DNA from: Methylocystis iwaonis
GTDB lineage: Bacteria; Pseudomonadota; Alphaproteobacteria; Rhizobiales; Beijerinckiaceae
DNA: 64,000 nucleotides
Direction: 5' to 3'
Assembly (NCBI RefSeq): GCF_027925385.1
Contig: NZ_AP027146.1
Span: forward strand, 1 to 64,000
Every line of letters starts with the position of its first letter. Positions within the stretch are counted from its first letter, which is position 1. The notes under the pieces are model-generated. The model had not been told where the DNA came from. It saw nothing but the letters and a program-made list of their open reading frames with translations, and ran no database searches. The position numbers and the translations under genes were made by a program. Positions 19,102 through 26,408 of the stretch are shown piece after piece.

Positions 19102-19458
19102 ATGACCTCTCGAAATCTCTTCATCATTTCCGGAAACGTCTCGCAAAATCCCCGTCGATTCGGCGACAACGCGCCAAAGACAGTCCTCACGGTCGCAGTC
19201 GACGATATTTGGACGGATCGCGAGACTGGAGAGAGAAAGAAGCGAACGGATTTCCTGACGGCCTATACGTTTAACAAGAAAATTGGCGACTTTGTCTTGG
19301 CGCAGGTAAAGCCAGGATATCAGGTCACGATTGACGGCCGCATCCGATCAAACTCTTACGAGAAGGGCGGCGACCGGGTCTATTCGACCGACCTCGAAAT
19401 CATTCGCATCGATGCGCACCCGCCGCGGGCAGAAGCCGGCAGCGGCCTTCCCGAATGA
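19102..19458 (+). CDS. ssb: Single-stranded DNA-binding protein (plasmid SSB 1)
   Basis: 118 residues with an OB-fold SSB signature: NLFIISGNVSQNPR at the N-terminus, TDFLTAYTFNKKIGDFVLAQVKPG in the middle and VTIDGRIRSNSYEKGGDRVYSTDLEI. The acidic C-terminal tip of chromosomal SSB is absent, as in several plasmid SSBs. It would coat single-stranded plasmid DNA during replication or after conjugative entry. It is preceded by an AT-rich promoter motif and overlaps the next gene by 4 bases (ATGA). Confidence 0.88.
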   Translation: MTSRNLFIISGNVSQNPRRFGDNAPKTVLTVAVDDIWTDRETGERKKRTDFLTAYTFNKKIGDFVLAQVKPGYQVTIDGRIRSNSYEKGGDRVYSTDLEIIRIDAHPPRAEAGSGLPE

Positions 19459-20003
19459 TCCGTCAAATGCTGATTTCCTTGCTTGCGGTTGGCCTTAGGC
19501 TGAGCGTCGCCAGCGCTGAGGAAGCAAGCGTCTACACGCCGCAGAGCGCGCTGCAATCGACGCCCATGCGTGTCGAAGTGATCGACGCGACGTCTTTTCG
19601 CGACATAGAGACCGGCGCAAGGTACCGGCTCTATGGCGTCGACTCCTGCTTGGCGATGCAGACCGCGAATTTGAATCGTCAATCCTGGCCTTGCGGCGCC
19701 GTCGCAATCGCTTGGCTCACGAACGCGACCCTCGGCAAATGGGTATCCTGCAATGCTTTGCGGGAAACGGCCGGCCAGCTTCTATCCCGCTGCGCGTCGT
19801 CAGAGCATCAGGATCTCGCGGCCGACATGTTGAAAGAAGGCCTCGCGATTGTCTTGCCGATTGCCGAGGGCCAGGAGGTGCGCGCCTACAGCCAGCTGCA
19901 GGATCAGGCTCGCAAGCAATATAAGGGATTATGGTCCAGTCAGTTCATGATGCCCTGGGATTTGAGGGCCAAGCAGGCTGAAGGGTCGGCCTCAAGCCGC
20001 TGA
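19455..20003 (+). CDS. Exported thermonuclease (SNase)-like protein, catalytic residues apparently lost
   Basis: 182 residues with a signal peptide (MIRQMLISLLAVGLRLSVASA). The pattern follows the staphylococcal nuclease fold: VIDATSFRDIETGARYRLYGVD, CGAVAIAWLTNATLGKWVSC, and DLAADMLKEGLAIV. The residues expected for calcium binding and catalysis are not evident: the DGDT motif reads DATS, the glutamate after GVD is missing, and the YGR arginine region reads ETAGQLLSRC. It may be a binding protein rather than a nuclease. It is translationally coupled to ssb. Confidence 0.65.
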   Translation: MIRQMLISLLAVGLRLSVASAEEASVYTPQSALQSTPMRVEVIDATSFRDIETGARYRLYGVDSCLAMQTANLNRQSWPCGAVAIAWLTNATLGKWVSCNALRETAGQLLSRCASSEHQDLAADMLKEGLAIVLPIAEGQEVRAYSQLQDQARKQYKGLWSSQFMMPWDLRAKQAEGSASSR

Positions 20004-20052
20004 GCAAGGACGGCGAGCGACTTGCTCTCGCGCTCAAAATCGGGTTAGAGTC

Positions 20053-20075
20053 CTCTATCATACTATATGGTAGAG
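20053..20075. promoter_or_regulatory. AT-rich palindromic promoter/operator motif, site 2 (lipoprotein)
   Basis: CTCTAtCATA and TATGgTAGAG form near-perfect arms around CTAT. The motif ends 2 bases before the ATG at 20078. If CTATAT is a -10 box, the transcript would be leaderless or nearly so. Confidence 0.55.
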
Positions 20076-20077
20076 AG

Positions 20078-20683
20078 ATGCCCGCGCACGCTGCCCTTCT
20101 TATCGCTCCCTTGATCTTGGGCGGCCTCGTCGGCTGCGAGGCGCCAAGGGCTCAATACGCTTCTATGGCCGAGGCGCCTGCGCGCGATCGACTTCTCGCG
20201 CCCCGGGAGGTGGTTCCCGGCCGTCTCGCATACGCCGACGCGCCGGATGCTTTCGCGCCAGTTCTGGCAAGCCATGTCGCCTATCCCACCCAGGCCCAGG
20301 CGAATCACGCCTTCCAGCGCTCCTGGGCGTCGAGCGAGCAGTCCGACGGCGATCCCTTGGCCCTCATCGTTGGTGATCCCAAGGGCTCCGGTCGCGGGCC
20401 GGTACGCGTTCGGCTCTTCGCCTGTCGCTCGGGGGCCTTGGACGACATCACCGGACGAATTGTCCCGGCTCGCGGACGCGTCGTGCACTGCGCGACGGAT
20501 TTCCTCGACGCGCAGGATCGTCGGTTGTTCCGCGAAACCGTGAACTTCTTCTATGAGCGCGGCGCATGGCGCATGGCGCAAACGGCCCCGCCCCAAGCCC
20601 AGGCGCCGTGGATTGCTCCTGAATCCTCTCCGAAGGATTATTTTTCATGGTCGCCGTGGGGACCGCGCACGACGCCCTACTGA
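20078..20683 (+). CDS. Predicted lipoprotein of unknown function
   Basis: 201 residues. The N-terminus MPAHAALLIAPLILGGLVGC ends in a lipobox (LVGC), predicting acylation at Cys20. The rest is soluble, with two further cysteines, and ends in a proline-rich segment (QAPWIAPESSP). I do not recognise the family. It is expressed from an AT-rich motif directly at its start and lies among plasmid backbone genes, so an envelope role in conjugation is possible but unproven. Confidence 0.7.
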   Translation: MPAHAALLIAPLILGGLVGCEAPRAQYASMAEAPARDRLLAPREVVPGRLAYADAPDAFAPVLASHVAYPTQAQANHAFQRSWASSEQSDGDPLALIVGDPKGSGRGPVRVRLFACRSGALDDITGRIVPARGRVVHCATDFLDAQDRRLFRETVNFFYERGAWRMAQTAPPQAQAPWIAPESSPKDYFSWSPWGPRTTPY

Positions 20684-20951
20684 CCCGTTGCAGGGTGACA
20701 CTTCCTGGCCCAGCGACGCGATCGACCTCATCGGCGCTGGACGGGCGCGGAAGCTTTCCGGAGCCCGGATGGGGGAAGATCGACCAAAGGGAACGGCGCA
20801 TCAAGCGTTTGTGCTCGGAACGTTGAACTCCCGACACCGGCATTGGTGGATCAGAAAATCGACAAGTACGGCTGCGCAGGACCCAGGCTTTTCTGCGGGG
20901 GGCCCAGAAGGCGCAGTGAGACGACACTGAGGACCGTTTCCTTGTGCGTCA

Positions 20952-22043
20952 TCACAGTGCGACGCGCGTCAGCGTCCGTTCGGCTCGGTCGCACACCCAT
21001 TCCGAGATGCGCTTTCCCAGAATTTGCGCCGGCCTTGTCAGGAGAGCTTCGAGCAGCAAAGCAAGAACCACGGTTAAGCCTGCTGCAATGCTTAAAACCA
21101 GGATCGGTGGCGCCAGGTCGCCAAGCGACTGATGGATCCCAGACATAATTGGGAGATGCACGAGATAGATCGAGAAAGATAGCTCGCCAAGTCTTTGCAG
21201 CACGCTTCCTCCCTGAGGCTGAGGTCTTTGTTGGATGGCCGAGGCGACGACAAGTCCGAATATGATCGCGACCATGGCGATCACCGATCCTGAGGCCAAA
21301 GCTCCAAACACGCGCGCGAGAATTGACGCAGCTACGAGCCAAAAAGCGGCGATGGCCTTGCTAAAGCGCGGCAAGGGCCATTGCCTCGTCAGGCCGAGCG
21401 AGAGCAGGACGCCCACAGCGAAGCCGTCGAGGCGGAATGTCCACCAAAAGCCGCCCCAGGGGCGTTCGCTCAGGGCGCCGGCGGCGAGAGTCGTCATGCA
21501 GACCACGGCCGTCAGTTTAGAGCTCAGCGCGATCAGAAATGGCGCCGCCAAATAGAATTGCATTTCGCTCGCGAGCGACCAGAAATGCGAGGTGGCCGTC
21601 GGCGCGCCACAGCCGACCGCGCCATCAAAACAGGGAGCCCAATACAGATTTGCGTAAAAGCCGGCGGCCGCTTTCAAATCGTCTGCTGTTTCGCCCAGCG
21701 AAATCCCGTGCGCCTGAGAGAGTGCGATCAGGTCGATCACGGCCCAGGCCGGCAGGCCGATCCGGAGAATTCGACGGATCCAGAACGCAATCGCGCCGCG
21801 CCAGAAGCCGCCATCCGCCTCCAAGCGTAATCGCCTCGCGCTTTCGGCGGCGGCAAATCCGGAAATGACGAAAAACAAGTCGACGCCCACGCCGAGCGCT
21901 GGAACGCTCAAGACGCGCACTGCGGCCAGGTCGGACCCAAAAACCAGACCAGTGTGGGACGCGACGACCGCCAGGATCGCGAGGCCGCGCAGTTCGTCGA
22001 GGGCGCGGATCCGCCCCGCAACGCGATCGAAATTCGGCCCCAT
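20952..22043 (-). CDS. Membrane acyltransferase, OafA/YrhL (acyltransferase 3) family
   Basis: 363 residues with about ten hydrophobic helices. The N-terminus RIRALDELRGLAILAVVASHTG carries the family motif with the catalytic histidine, and GVDLFFVISGFAAAES follows. Members transfer acyl groups to surface polysaccharides or peptidoglycan at the inner membrane. It is divergent from the exported protein gene at 22085, with an AT-rich palindrome between. Its place among conjugation genes suggests surface modification of the host, perhaps affecting phage or mating contacts; that is inference. Confidence 0.9.
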   Translation of the reverse strand: MGPNFDRVAGRIRALDELRGLAILAVVASHTGLVFGSDLAAVRVLSVPALGVGVDLFFVISGFAAAESARRLRLEADGGFWRGAIAFWIRRILRIGLPAWAVIDLIALSQAHGISLGETADDLKAAAGFYANLYWAPCFDGAVGCGAPTATSHFWSLASEMQFYLAAPFLIALSSKLTAVVCMTTLAAGALSERPWGGFWWTFRLDGFAVGVLLSLGLTRQWPLPRFSKAIAAFWLVAASILARVFGALASGSVIAMVAIIFGLVVASAIQQRPQPQGGSVLQRLGELSFSIYLVHLPIMSGIHQSLGDLAPPILVLSIAAGLTVVLALLLEALLTRPAQILGKRISEWVCDRAERTLTRVAL

Positions 22044-22065
22044 GAGCGACTTGCCTTTGCGCCTT

Positions 22066-22087
22066 CACTATATAATATAGCATAGTG
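22066..22087. promoter_or_regulatory. AT-rich palindromic promoter/operator motif, site 3 (divergent)
   Basis: CACTAT and ATAGTG arms flank ATAATATAGC. The motif lies between the divergent acyltransferase and exported-protein genes and includes a TATAAT box (22071-22076). The GTG at 22085-22087 is its last three bases. Confidence 0.55.
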
Positions 22088-22696
22088 CACCACCCGCCAA
22101 ATCGTTCCGCCTTGAAACGCCGACGCGCCCTGCTGGCGGCGGCGCTTTGTTTCGCGGCGGCGACGGCCCAAGCGCAGGAGCTCACGCCCCATCCGGAAAA
22201 TTGGCGGCCGATCGTTTATCGCGACCTGCAAATTCCGGGGCCCCAAGATCGAATTTATGCCGACCTTTGGGCCGATGTGATCCAGAGCAATAACCGCCGC
22301 TATCTCGCCGCGGGAGATCGGCGTTTTCTGCTCGGCAATGCGCCAGTGCGCGAAGCGCATGCGCTCGTGCGCGGCGGCGATAAGGTCGCGCTCCTGAGCA
22401 TTCTCGATACGGCCACCCATTGCGTCGCCGTGGCGAGAGATCCGAGCAGCGACCTTTCGGTAAAGATGTGCCCGATGCGGCTTGCTGTTTGGAATGGGAG
22501 CTCGACGACGCTCAGAGAGGCCAAAGGCTGCTATCTCGAACCAGGCGCTGGGGCGCAGAAAACCATGGCGAACTCGTCTTACGCCGCCTCATACACATCC
22601 TACGATGTCTTCACGAAATCGATCAGGCTTGGAGTCATCCTTGGGCGCCGCGTCGTCGAGCAGTGTTCGCAAACCGTGCCGCTCTACCTCGATTGA
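22085..22696 (+). CDS. Exported protein of unknown function
   Basis: About 203 residues. A clear signal peptide (KRRRALLAAALCFAAATAQA) precedes a mature domain with four cysteines. The start is uncertain. GTG 22085 is the last codon of the AT-rich palindrome and would give a leaderless message from the TATAAT at 22071. TTG 22112, directly before KRRR, is the alternative. I do not recognise the family. It is followed after 11 bases by a small membrane protein. Confidence 0.65.
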   Translation: MHHPPNRSALKRRRALLAAALCFAAATAQAQELTPHPENWRPIVYRDLQIPGPQDRIYADLWADVIQSNNRRYLAAGDRRFLLGNAPVREAHALVRGGDKVALLSILDTATHCVAVARDPSSDLSVKMCPMRLAVWNGSSTTLREAKGCYLEPGAGAQKTMANSSYAASYTSYDVFTKSIRLGVILGRRVVEQCSQTVPLYLD

Positions 22697-22707
22697 GGCC
22701 TCTCTCG

Positions 22708-23073
22708 ATGCATCGGATCTACGCCGTTTCCTACGCAATCTACTACTGGTCGGAGTGGCTGTTTCTTCTGGCTTTTGCCAGCTTGTTCGTCATTCCGTTC
22801 ACATCGCTCGAGGCGCGCTTTGCGGTCTGGTGCGTCGCGCTTGTGGTCGCGTTTGCAAGCCTTGCCGCGGGAGTCCTGTCGGAGGCGTTATGCCGAGCCC
22901 TGTTGCGCTGGCGCCGCGAGAGGCGAGGATTTTCAGAGGAGGAGGCGCGGCGGGTCGAGTTCCTTGAAGAGGACAGGCGCGTTACGCATGTCGAACAAGA
23001 GGCAAGCCGACTCGCGGCCGACCGCCATCAACAGAGCGTCGAGGCGTGGTGGATAAACAACCGCCGTGGCTGA
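22708..23073 (+). CDS. Small membrane protein with two helices
   Basis: 121 residues. Two hydrophobic helices (about residues 10-32 and 38-60; YWSEWLFLLAFASLFVIPF and FAVWCVALVVAFASLAAGVL) are followed by a charged, probably coiled cytoplasmic tail rich in Arg and Glu. It begins 11 bases after the exported-protein gene, so is probably co-transcribed. Family unknown. The large upstream extension of the same frame has no start of its own that fits and is ignored. Confidence 0.6.
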   Translation: MHRIYAVSYAIYYWSEWLFLLAFASLFVIPFTSLEARFAVWCVALVVAFASLAAGVLSEALCRALLRWRRERRGFSEEEARRVEFLEEDRRVTHVEQEASRLAADRHQQSVEAWWINNRRG

Positions 23074-23206
23074 GCGCGTGTCGACGACTGTCTCTGATCC
23101 TTCCAGGCGAATACGGGGCGGCGGTTCACCCTCTCTTCTCGGCGCGGCGCCATAGCGCCCTGCCCGGTGAGAGGCCTCGCAGCCGCCTTGAAGGCTTTCG
23201 AAGAGT

Positions 23207-23482
23207 TCAGAATGGCCAACGTGTGGAATCGTCGAGCAACGCTTGCAATTCTTGGCGCGTCGCTTGGCTGAGCGCATTCCGTTCGCGTCGCGCGAAGACG
23301 GAGCACCAGAACAGGGCTTCGTCCGGTTCCTTTTCGTAAACGGCTTTTCCGATCAGGATGGCGATCAGCGCCAATCGGTCGCATTCGTCTGGGCCGAAAT
23401 GATCATTCAGAATACTGACGGTCTCTTCGGCGGATCGCCTCTTCTCTGCGCTTTGTTCCAAGATGGGAGAAGAAGCAATCAT
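23207..23482 (-). CDS. Small soluble protein of unknown function
   Basis: 91 residues, beginning MIASSPILEQSAEKRRSAEETVSILNDHFGPDE and mostly helical. ATG 23482 has a good GGAGGCTAA ribosome-binding site. The longer frame upstream lacks protein-like composition. It probably ends a minus-strand operon headed by the Xre regulator at 24233. Function unknown. Confidence 0.6.
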   Translation of the reverse strand: MIASSPILEQSAEKRRSAEETVSILNDHFGPDECDRLALIAILIGKAVYEKEPDEALFWCSVFARRERNALSQATRQELQALLDDSTRWPF

Positions 23483-23484
23483 TT

Positions 23485-23727
23485 TTAGCCTCCATTCGCC
23501 GTCAAGACCGGCCCTAAGCGATTCATCACTGCAAGCGCCAAGAGAAGCGCCTCTGCGGGCGTCTGCGCTCCCGTAGCCAAAACACCCTGTCCCGTTGCGG
23601 TCTCCTCTCCTGTTGCCGACTCGATGCAGCCTCTCCCAGCCGACAAAGCTTGGCGCCGGCGACATTCGTGCAGCGAAAGGCTCAGCAAGAGTCGCTTGGA
23701 TGAAGTCGCTGGCGCGACCGGAGCCAT
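23485..23727 (-). CDS. Possible small protein between the Xre gene and the 91-residue gene
   Basis: 80 residues, starting 24 bases after the Xre stop and ending 3 bases before the next start. It ends with QTPAEALLLALAVMNRLGPVLTANGG. Its tight fit in the operon is the main argument that it is translated. The first 40 residues look low in complexity and no family is recognised. Confidence 0.35.
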   Translation of the reverse strand: MAPVAPATSSKRLLLSLSLHECRRRQALSAGRGCIESATGEETATGQGVLATGAQTPAEALLLALAVMNRLGPVLTANGG

Positions 23728-23750
23728 TTTCTGCGTTACTTTGTCGGAAG

Positions 23751-24233
23751 TTAGGCTCTCTTGCGCGACTTGGTCTTTCGTGTCGCCTTTGCCTTCGACG
23801 CCGAAGCGGGCTTATCGACGGCGGACGGTTTCGCCTCGGCGGGTTGTTCAGCGGGTTTCGACGCCGGGGGGGTGATTGCGAATTGATCTGCGGCAAATTT
23901 TGACCGCGTCTGGCGTCGCGCCTCTACGCTTTGCGTCAGCCGGTCGAGATCGATGTTCTGGCCGGCGAGCCAGGCGCGCATGACCTTCTCGTCAATGCCG
24001 AGCATGTCCCAAACCGAGAGGTCCAGCGCTTTGGCGGTCCGTTCGATCGTCCAAAACGTCGGATTGCCGATGCCCTTTTCCAAATTGTAGTAGGCAGCCA
24101 TCGACATGCCGATCTTATCGAGGAAGGTTTTGAGGTTGGGGTATTCCTTGGCTTTGCGCTGCAAGATAATGGCGAACAAGGCGGTCGCGACAGAATCCCT
24201 GTCTTCGCCTTCTTGTTGTTTTGGCATCGCCAT
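23751..24233 (-). CDS. Xre-type helix-turn-helix regulator with a basic C-terminal tail
   Basis: About 160 residues. The HTH lies at roughly residues 20-80 (LKTFLDKIGMSMAAYYNLEKGIGNPTFWTIERTAKALDLSVWDML). A Pro/Ala/Lys-rich tail ends KSRKRA and may bind DNA non-specifically. Start choices are ATG 24257, 24233 or 24227; the last two lack a basic, glycine-rich prefix. An AT-rich motif of the plasmid-wide set lies about 90 bases upstream, as expected for an autoregulated repressor. It is the best candidate in the window for the protein binding those motifs; that is inference. Confidence 0.75.
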   Translation of the reverse strand: MAMPKQQEGEDRDSVATALFAIILQRKAKEYPNLKTFLDKIGMSMAAYYNLEKGIGNPTFWTIERTAKALDLSVWDMLGIDEKVMRAWLAGQNIDLDRLTQSVEARRQTRSKFAADQFAITPPASKPAEQPAEAKPSAVDKPASASKAKATRKTKSRKRA

Positions 24234-24323
24234 AACTGTTCTACCTCCCCTCCCCAAATGACGAACCGTGACGCCTTGCGCCGAGCCCGAAACGAGCGAC
24301 TCACATTACCGTCAGGCTTTCGC

Positions 24324-24345
24324 CTAAAATATATCATATTCTATC
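24324..24345. promoter_or_regulatory. AT-rich promoter/operator motif, site 4 (Xre gene)
   Basis: CCTAAAATATATCATATTCT, about 90 bases upstream of the Xre-type gene on the minus strand. It contains the same CTAAAATATAT string as site 1. The rest of the 24258-24712 gap holds site 5 and no gene. Confidence 0.5.
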
Positions 24346-24626
24346 CTGCCAGAAGATCATTGAGTTATCCTTTATGATAAGGCAAAGCTTGGACCGCCCT
24401 TTGTCTTCTCCCCCGCCCTTTCCCGGTAAGGCCTCACAAGCTCATGGGGCGTTGTGGGAGTCGATCGAGGGCGCGCCTCTGATGCTCTAAGCCTCTGAAT
24501 TATAAGTCTGAAGGTTGGGGCTGTCGAAAAGTTTGCTCACAGGCCGCAAGGCCATGGAGGCTCGGGCGTGGCCTAGAGGCGCTGCGCTTCTGATGCCGCC
24601 TATGAAAGCAGGTCGAGCGGCTCGAT

Positions 24627-24655
24627 GCTCTATCGAATAATATAGTATAAAGAGC
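24627..24655. promoter_or_regulatory. AT-rich palindromic promoter/operator motif, site 5
   Basis: GCTCT (24627-24631) and AGAGC (24651-24655) enclose an AT-rich core with AATATAGTATAA. It lies about 60 bases upstream of the exported protein/transglycosylase operon starting at 24713. Confidence 0.5.
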
Positions 24656-24712
24656 TTCGGTGCGTTATGCTCCGAGCCAGGCCGTTGCGGGCAAACTTTC
24701 AGGAGGAGGATC

Positions 24713-25171
24713 ATGTCGCGACCTTTTCTCTCGGGAGAGGGGGCGTTAGCGCCGACTCATTGCATGAGGGTTGGTCGGCGTAAATCGCGCGGCAGGCTGA
24801 ACCTTTGGGCGTCTTTATGCATCATTTTGCTCGCTTTCTCGGGCAGAGCGCTTGCCGACGAACGCGACCGTTTGGCGCCGGGGCTTTATGTCGCCGCGAC
24901 GGTCGGATGCGACGGCCTTGGCGGCGGCGGCACGGTTGATTTCGACGGCAAGAATTTCTCGCCGCACTACCAGGCATGCCTCAGTCAGGCGCTTGGGCAA
25001 AACGCGCGCTATCGTCAGACCTGCATTGAGGGACAAGGCGCAAACTATCCCACGACGGCGCAAATCCAGGGTGACCCTTCCAAGACGATGAGGGACGTGA
25101 CGATCGCGGTTCTCTCCCGAAACGCCTTCTCCATGAATGGTGTTCGATACGACTATTGCGGGGCAAGATGA
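24713..25171 (+). CDS. Exported protein of unknown function upstream of the transglycosylase
   Basis: 152 residues. A basic N-terminal extension leads into a signal sequence (LNLWASLCIILLAFSGRALA). The mature domain has four cysteines and a CLSQALGQNARYRQTCIEG segment. A strong AGGAGGAGG ribosome-binding site supports ATG 24713, though a later start closer to the signal helix is possible. The stop overlaps the transglycosylase start (ATGATG at 25168), so the two probably act together in the periplasm. Family not recognised. Confidence 0.68.
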   Translation: MSRPFLSGEGALAPTHCMRVGRRKSRGRLNLWASLCIILLAFSGRALADERDRLAPGLYVAATVGCDGLGGGGTVDFDGKNFSPHYQACLSQALGQNARYRQTCIEGQGANYPTTAQIQGDPSKTMRDVTIAVLSRNAFSMNGVRYDYCGAR

Positions 25172-25884
25172 TGCGTCGGGCCGCTTTGCTTCTCGTGTCG
25201 CTCGCCTCTACGCTTGCCTTCGCGAGCGACTGTCCCAACGGCGACAATCTGCTCAAAAACAACACGCCGCTCAGCCAGTTGTGTTCAAAGGGTTTCGGCC
25301 AGTTTAACCCCGGCTCGTTACAGCAGGCGATCGGCAACCAGCCGAACAATGTCGCGATGATCACCGCAGCCGCTGAGCAGCAGGGCGTGCCCGTCGATCT
25401 CGCGCTGGCGGTTTCCTATCACGAGTCGGAAGGCTTCAACTCCTGCGCCGGATCCGACACCGGCGTCAAAGGTCCGATGCAGCTTACGCAACGGACCGGA
25501 GATAGCCTCGGCTACAACCGCGACATCAACGAACAGAATATCATGGGCGGCATGAAGCTGCTCAAACAATGCGACAATAAATGTGGCGATACGGCCTTTT
25601 CCTGTCTCTCGGCGTGCTACAACGGCTCGCCGCGGCCTGGAGAACAGGCCGGCTGGGCGAGAGGCGTGCAGAACGCCTACGGGAAGCTCCACAGCGATCC
25701 TTCGCTTCTGGCCTCCGCCACAAGCAACTGCTCTTCCTCGGGCTCGAATTCGAGCTGTCCCGACGCCGCCGGCGGCGTGGTGGCGTCCTCGGCGACGCCG
25801 AGCGCCCCGACAACGCTCCCGAGCCTCGGCGCGCCGCCCGCGCTCGCCAGCAGCGACATCGTCGTGGCGCCGACGCAAATCTGA
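25168..25884 (+). CDS. Cysteine-rich lytic transglycosylase (SLT family)
   Basis: 238 residues with a signal peptide (MMRRAALLLVSLASTLAFA). The SLT fold includes PVDLALAVSYHESEGFN, where the first glutamate is the likely catalytic acid, followed by GPMQLTQRTGDSLGYN. About eleven cysteines are spread through the domain and tail, suggesting disulfides. The C-terminal tail is Ala/Pro/Ser-rich. It is a second peptidoglycan lyase besides VirB1 at 53654, and probably opens the wall for the conjugation apparatus or for entry. Confidence 0.82.
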   Translation: MMRRAALLLVSLASTLAFASDCPNGDNLLKNNTPLSQLCSKGFGQFNPGSLQQAIGNQPNNVAMITAAAEQQGVPVDLALAVSYHESEGFNSCAGSDTGVKGPMQLTQRTGDSLGYNRDINEQNIMGGMKLLKQCDNKCGDTAFSCLSACYNGSPRPGEQAGWARGVQNAYGKLHSDPSLLASATSNCSSSGSNSSCPDAAGGVVASSATPSAPTTLPSLGAPPALASSDIVVAPTQI

Positions 25885-26165
25885 GCGGCGCATTTGGCGG
25901 CGCAGTCTCAATCCGCGCCGTTGCCCAAAGAGGCGCCGGGTTGGCACGCGTTTGGCGTGTTATTGTCCTATTTTAGCAGATGCCTCACCGACATGGTTCC
26001 GCGGATTTACGGCCTTTGACATAGCCGCGTTCAATCGGAGTCACCGCCTCAGGCGGGAACAAATTTCGAATTTTCGCTGATTTTTTGCGCAGCTCGTCCA
26101 TCAACGCGCGTCTGCGCGCGACCATCCTTTCCCGGCGAGCGAGCTGCCGGGTGGCCTTTCTGATT

Positions 26166-26186
26166 CTACTAAACTATAAACTGTGC
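26166..26186. promoter_or_regulatory. AT-rich promoter/operator motif, site 6 (repC)
   Basis: TACTAAACTATAAACTG, nearly identical in its CTAAACTATAAA core to the site upstream of parA (30331-30341). It lies about 230 bases upstream of repC, on the far side of the antisense RNA region, where the repC mRNA promoter is expected. The rest of the gap from 25885 holds no gene. Confidence 0.55.
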
Positions 26187-26221
26187 TTCCCAGAGTCGCA
26201 TGGAGGGAAGCAGGCCCCAAA

Positions 26222-26307
26222 AAGGAAAAGCCCGGCGCGAAGGCCGGACCTCTCGAATAGCTGGCTAGAAGGGACGGCAACCCCTTCACACCCGAACACC
26301 AACCGTG
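26222..26307 (-). ncRNA. Predicted counter-transcribed RNA regulating repC
   Basis: On the minus strand, a promoter (26314-26341) is followed by a hairpin CCCGAACAC/GTGTTCGGG. About 60 bases later comes a terminator stem CCGGC/GCCGG ending in GCTTTTCCTTTTT (26221-26232). This predicts an ~85-nt RNA antisense to the repC leader. RepABC-type plasmids carry such an antisense RNA between repB and repC; it lowers RepC synthesis and sets incompatibility. On the sense strand, AAAAGCCCG (about 26226) can pair with CGGGCTTTT (about 26321), giving the long-range fold expected of a target leader. Confidence 0.72.
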
Positions 26308-26313
26308 TTCGGG

Positions 26314-26341
26314 ATTCTAGCGGGCTTTTCTCATTACGCAA
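26314..26341 (-). promoter_or_regulatory. Promoter of the antisense RNA
   Basis: Read on the minus strand: TTGCGT (26336-26341), a 16-bp spacer, then TAGAAT (26314-26319). This is a good sigma70-type match with plausible spacing, pointing into the repC leader. Confidence 0.6.
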
Positions 26342-26408
26342 GAGGTTTGCGCGTTTCGCGCCACGGAAATTCTTTGCCTGCTTTCCGCTTAAACGCGGAG
26401 AGCAAAGG

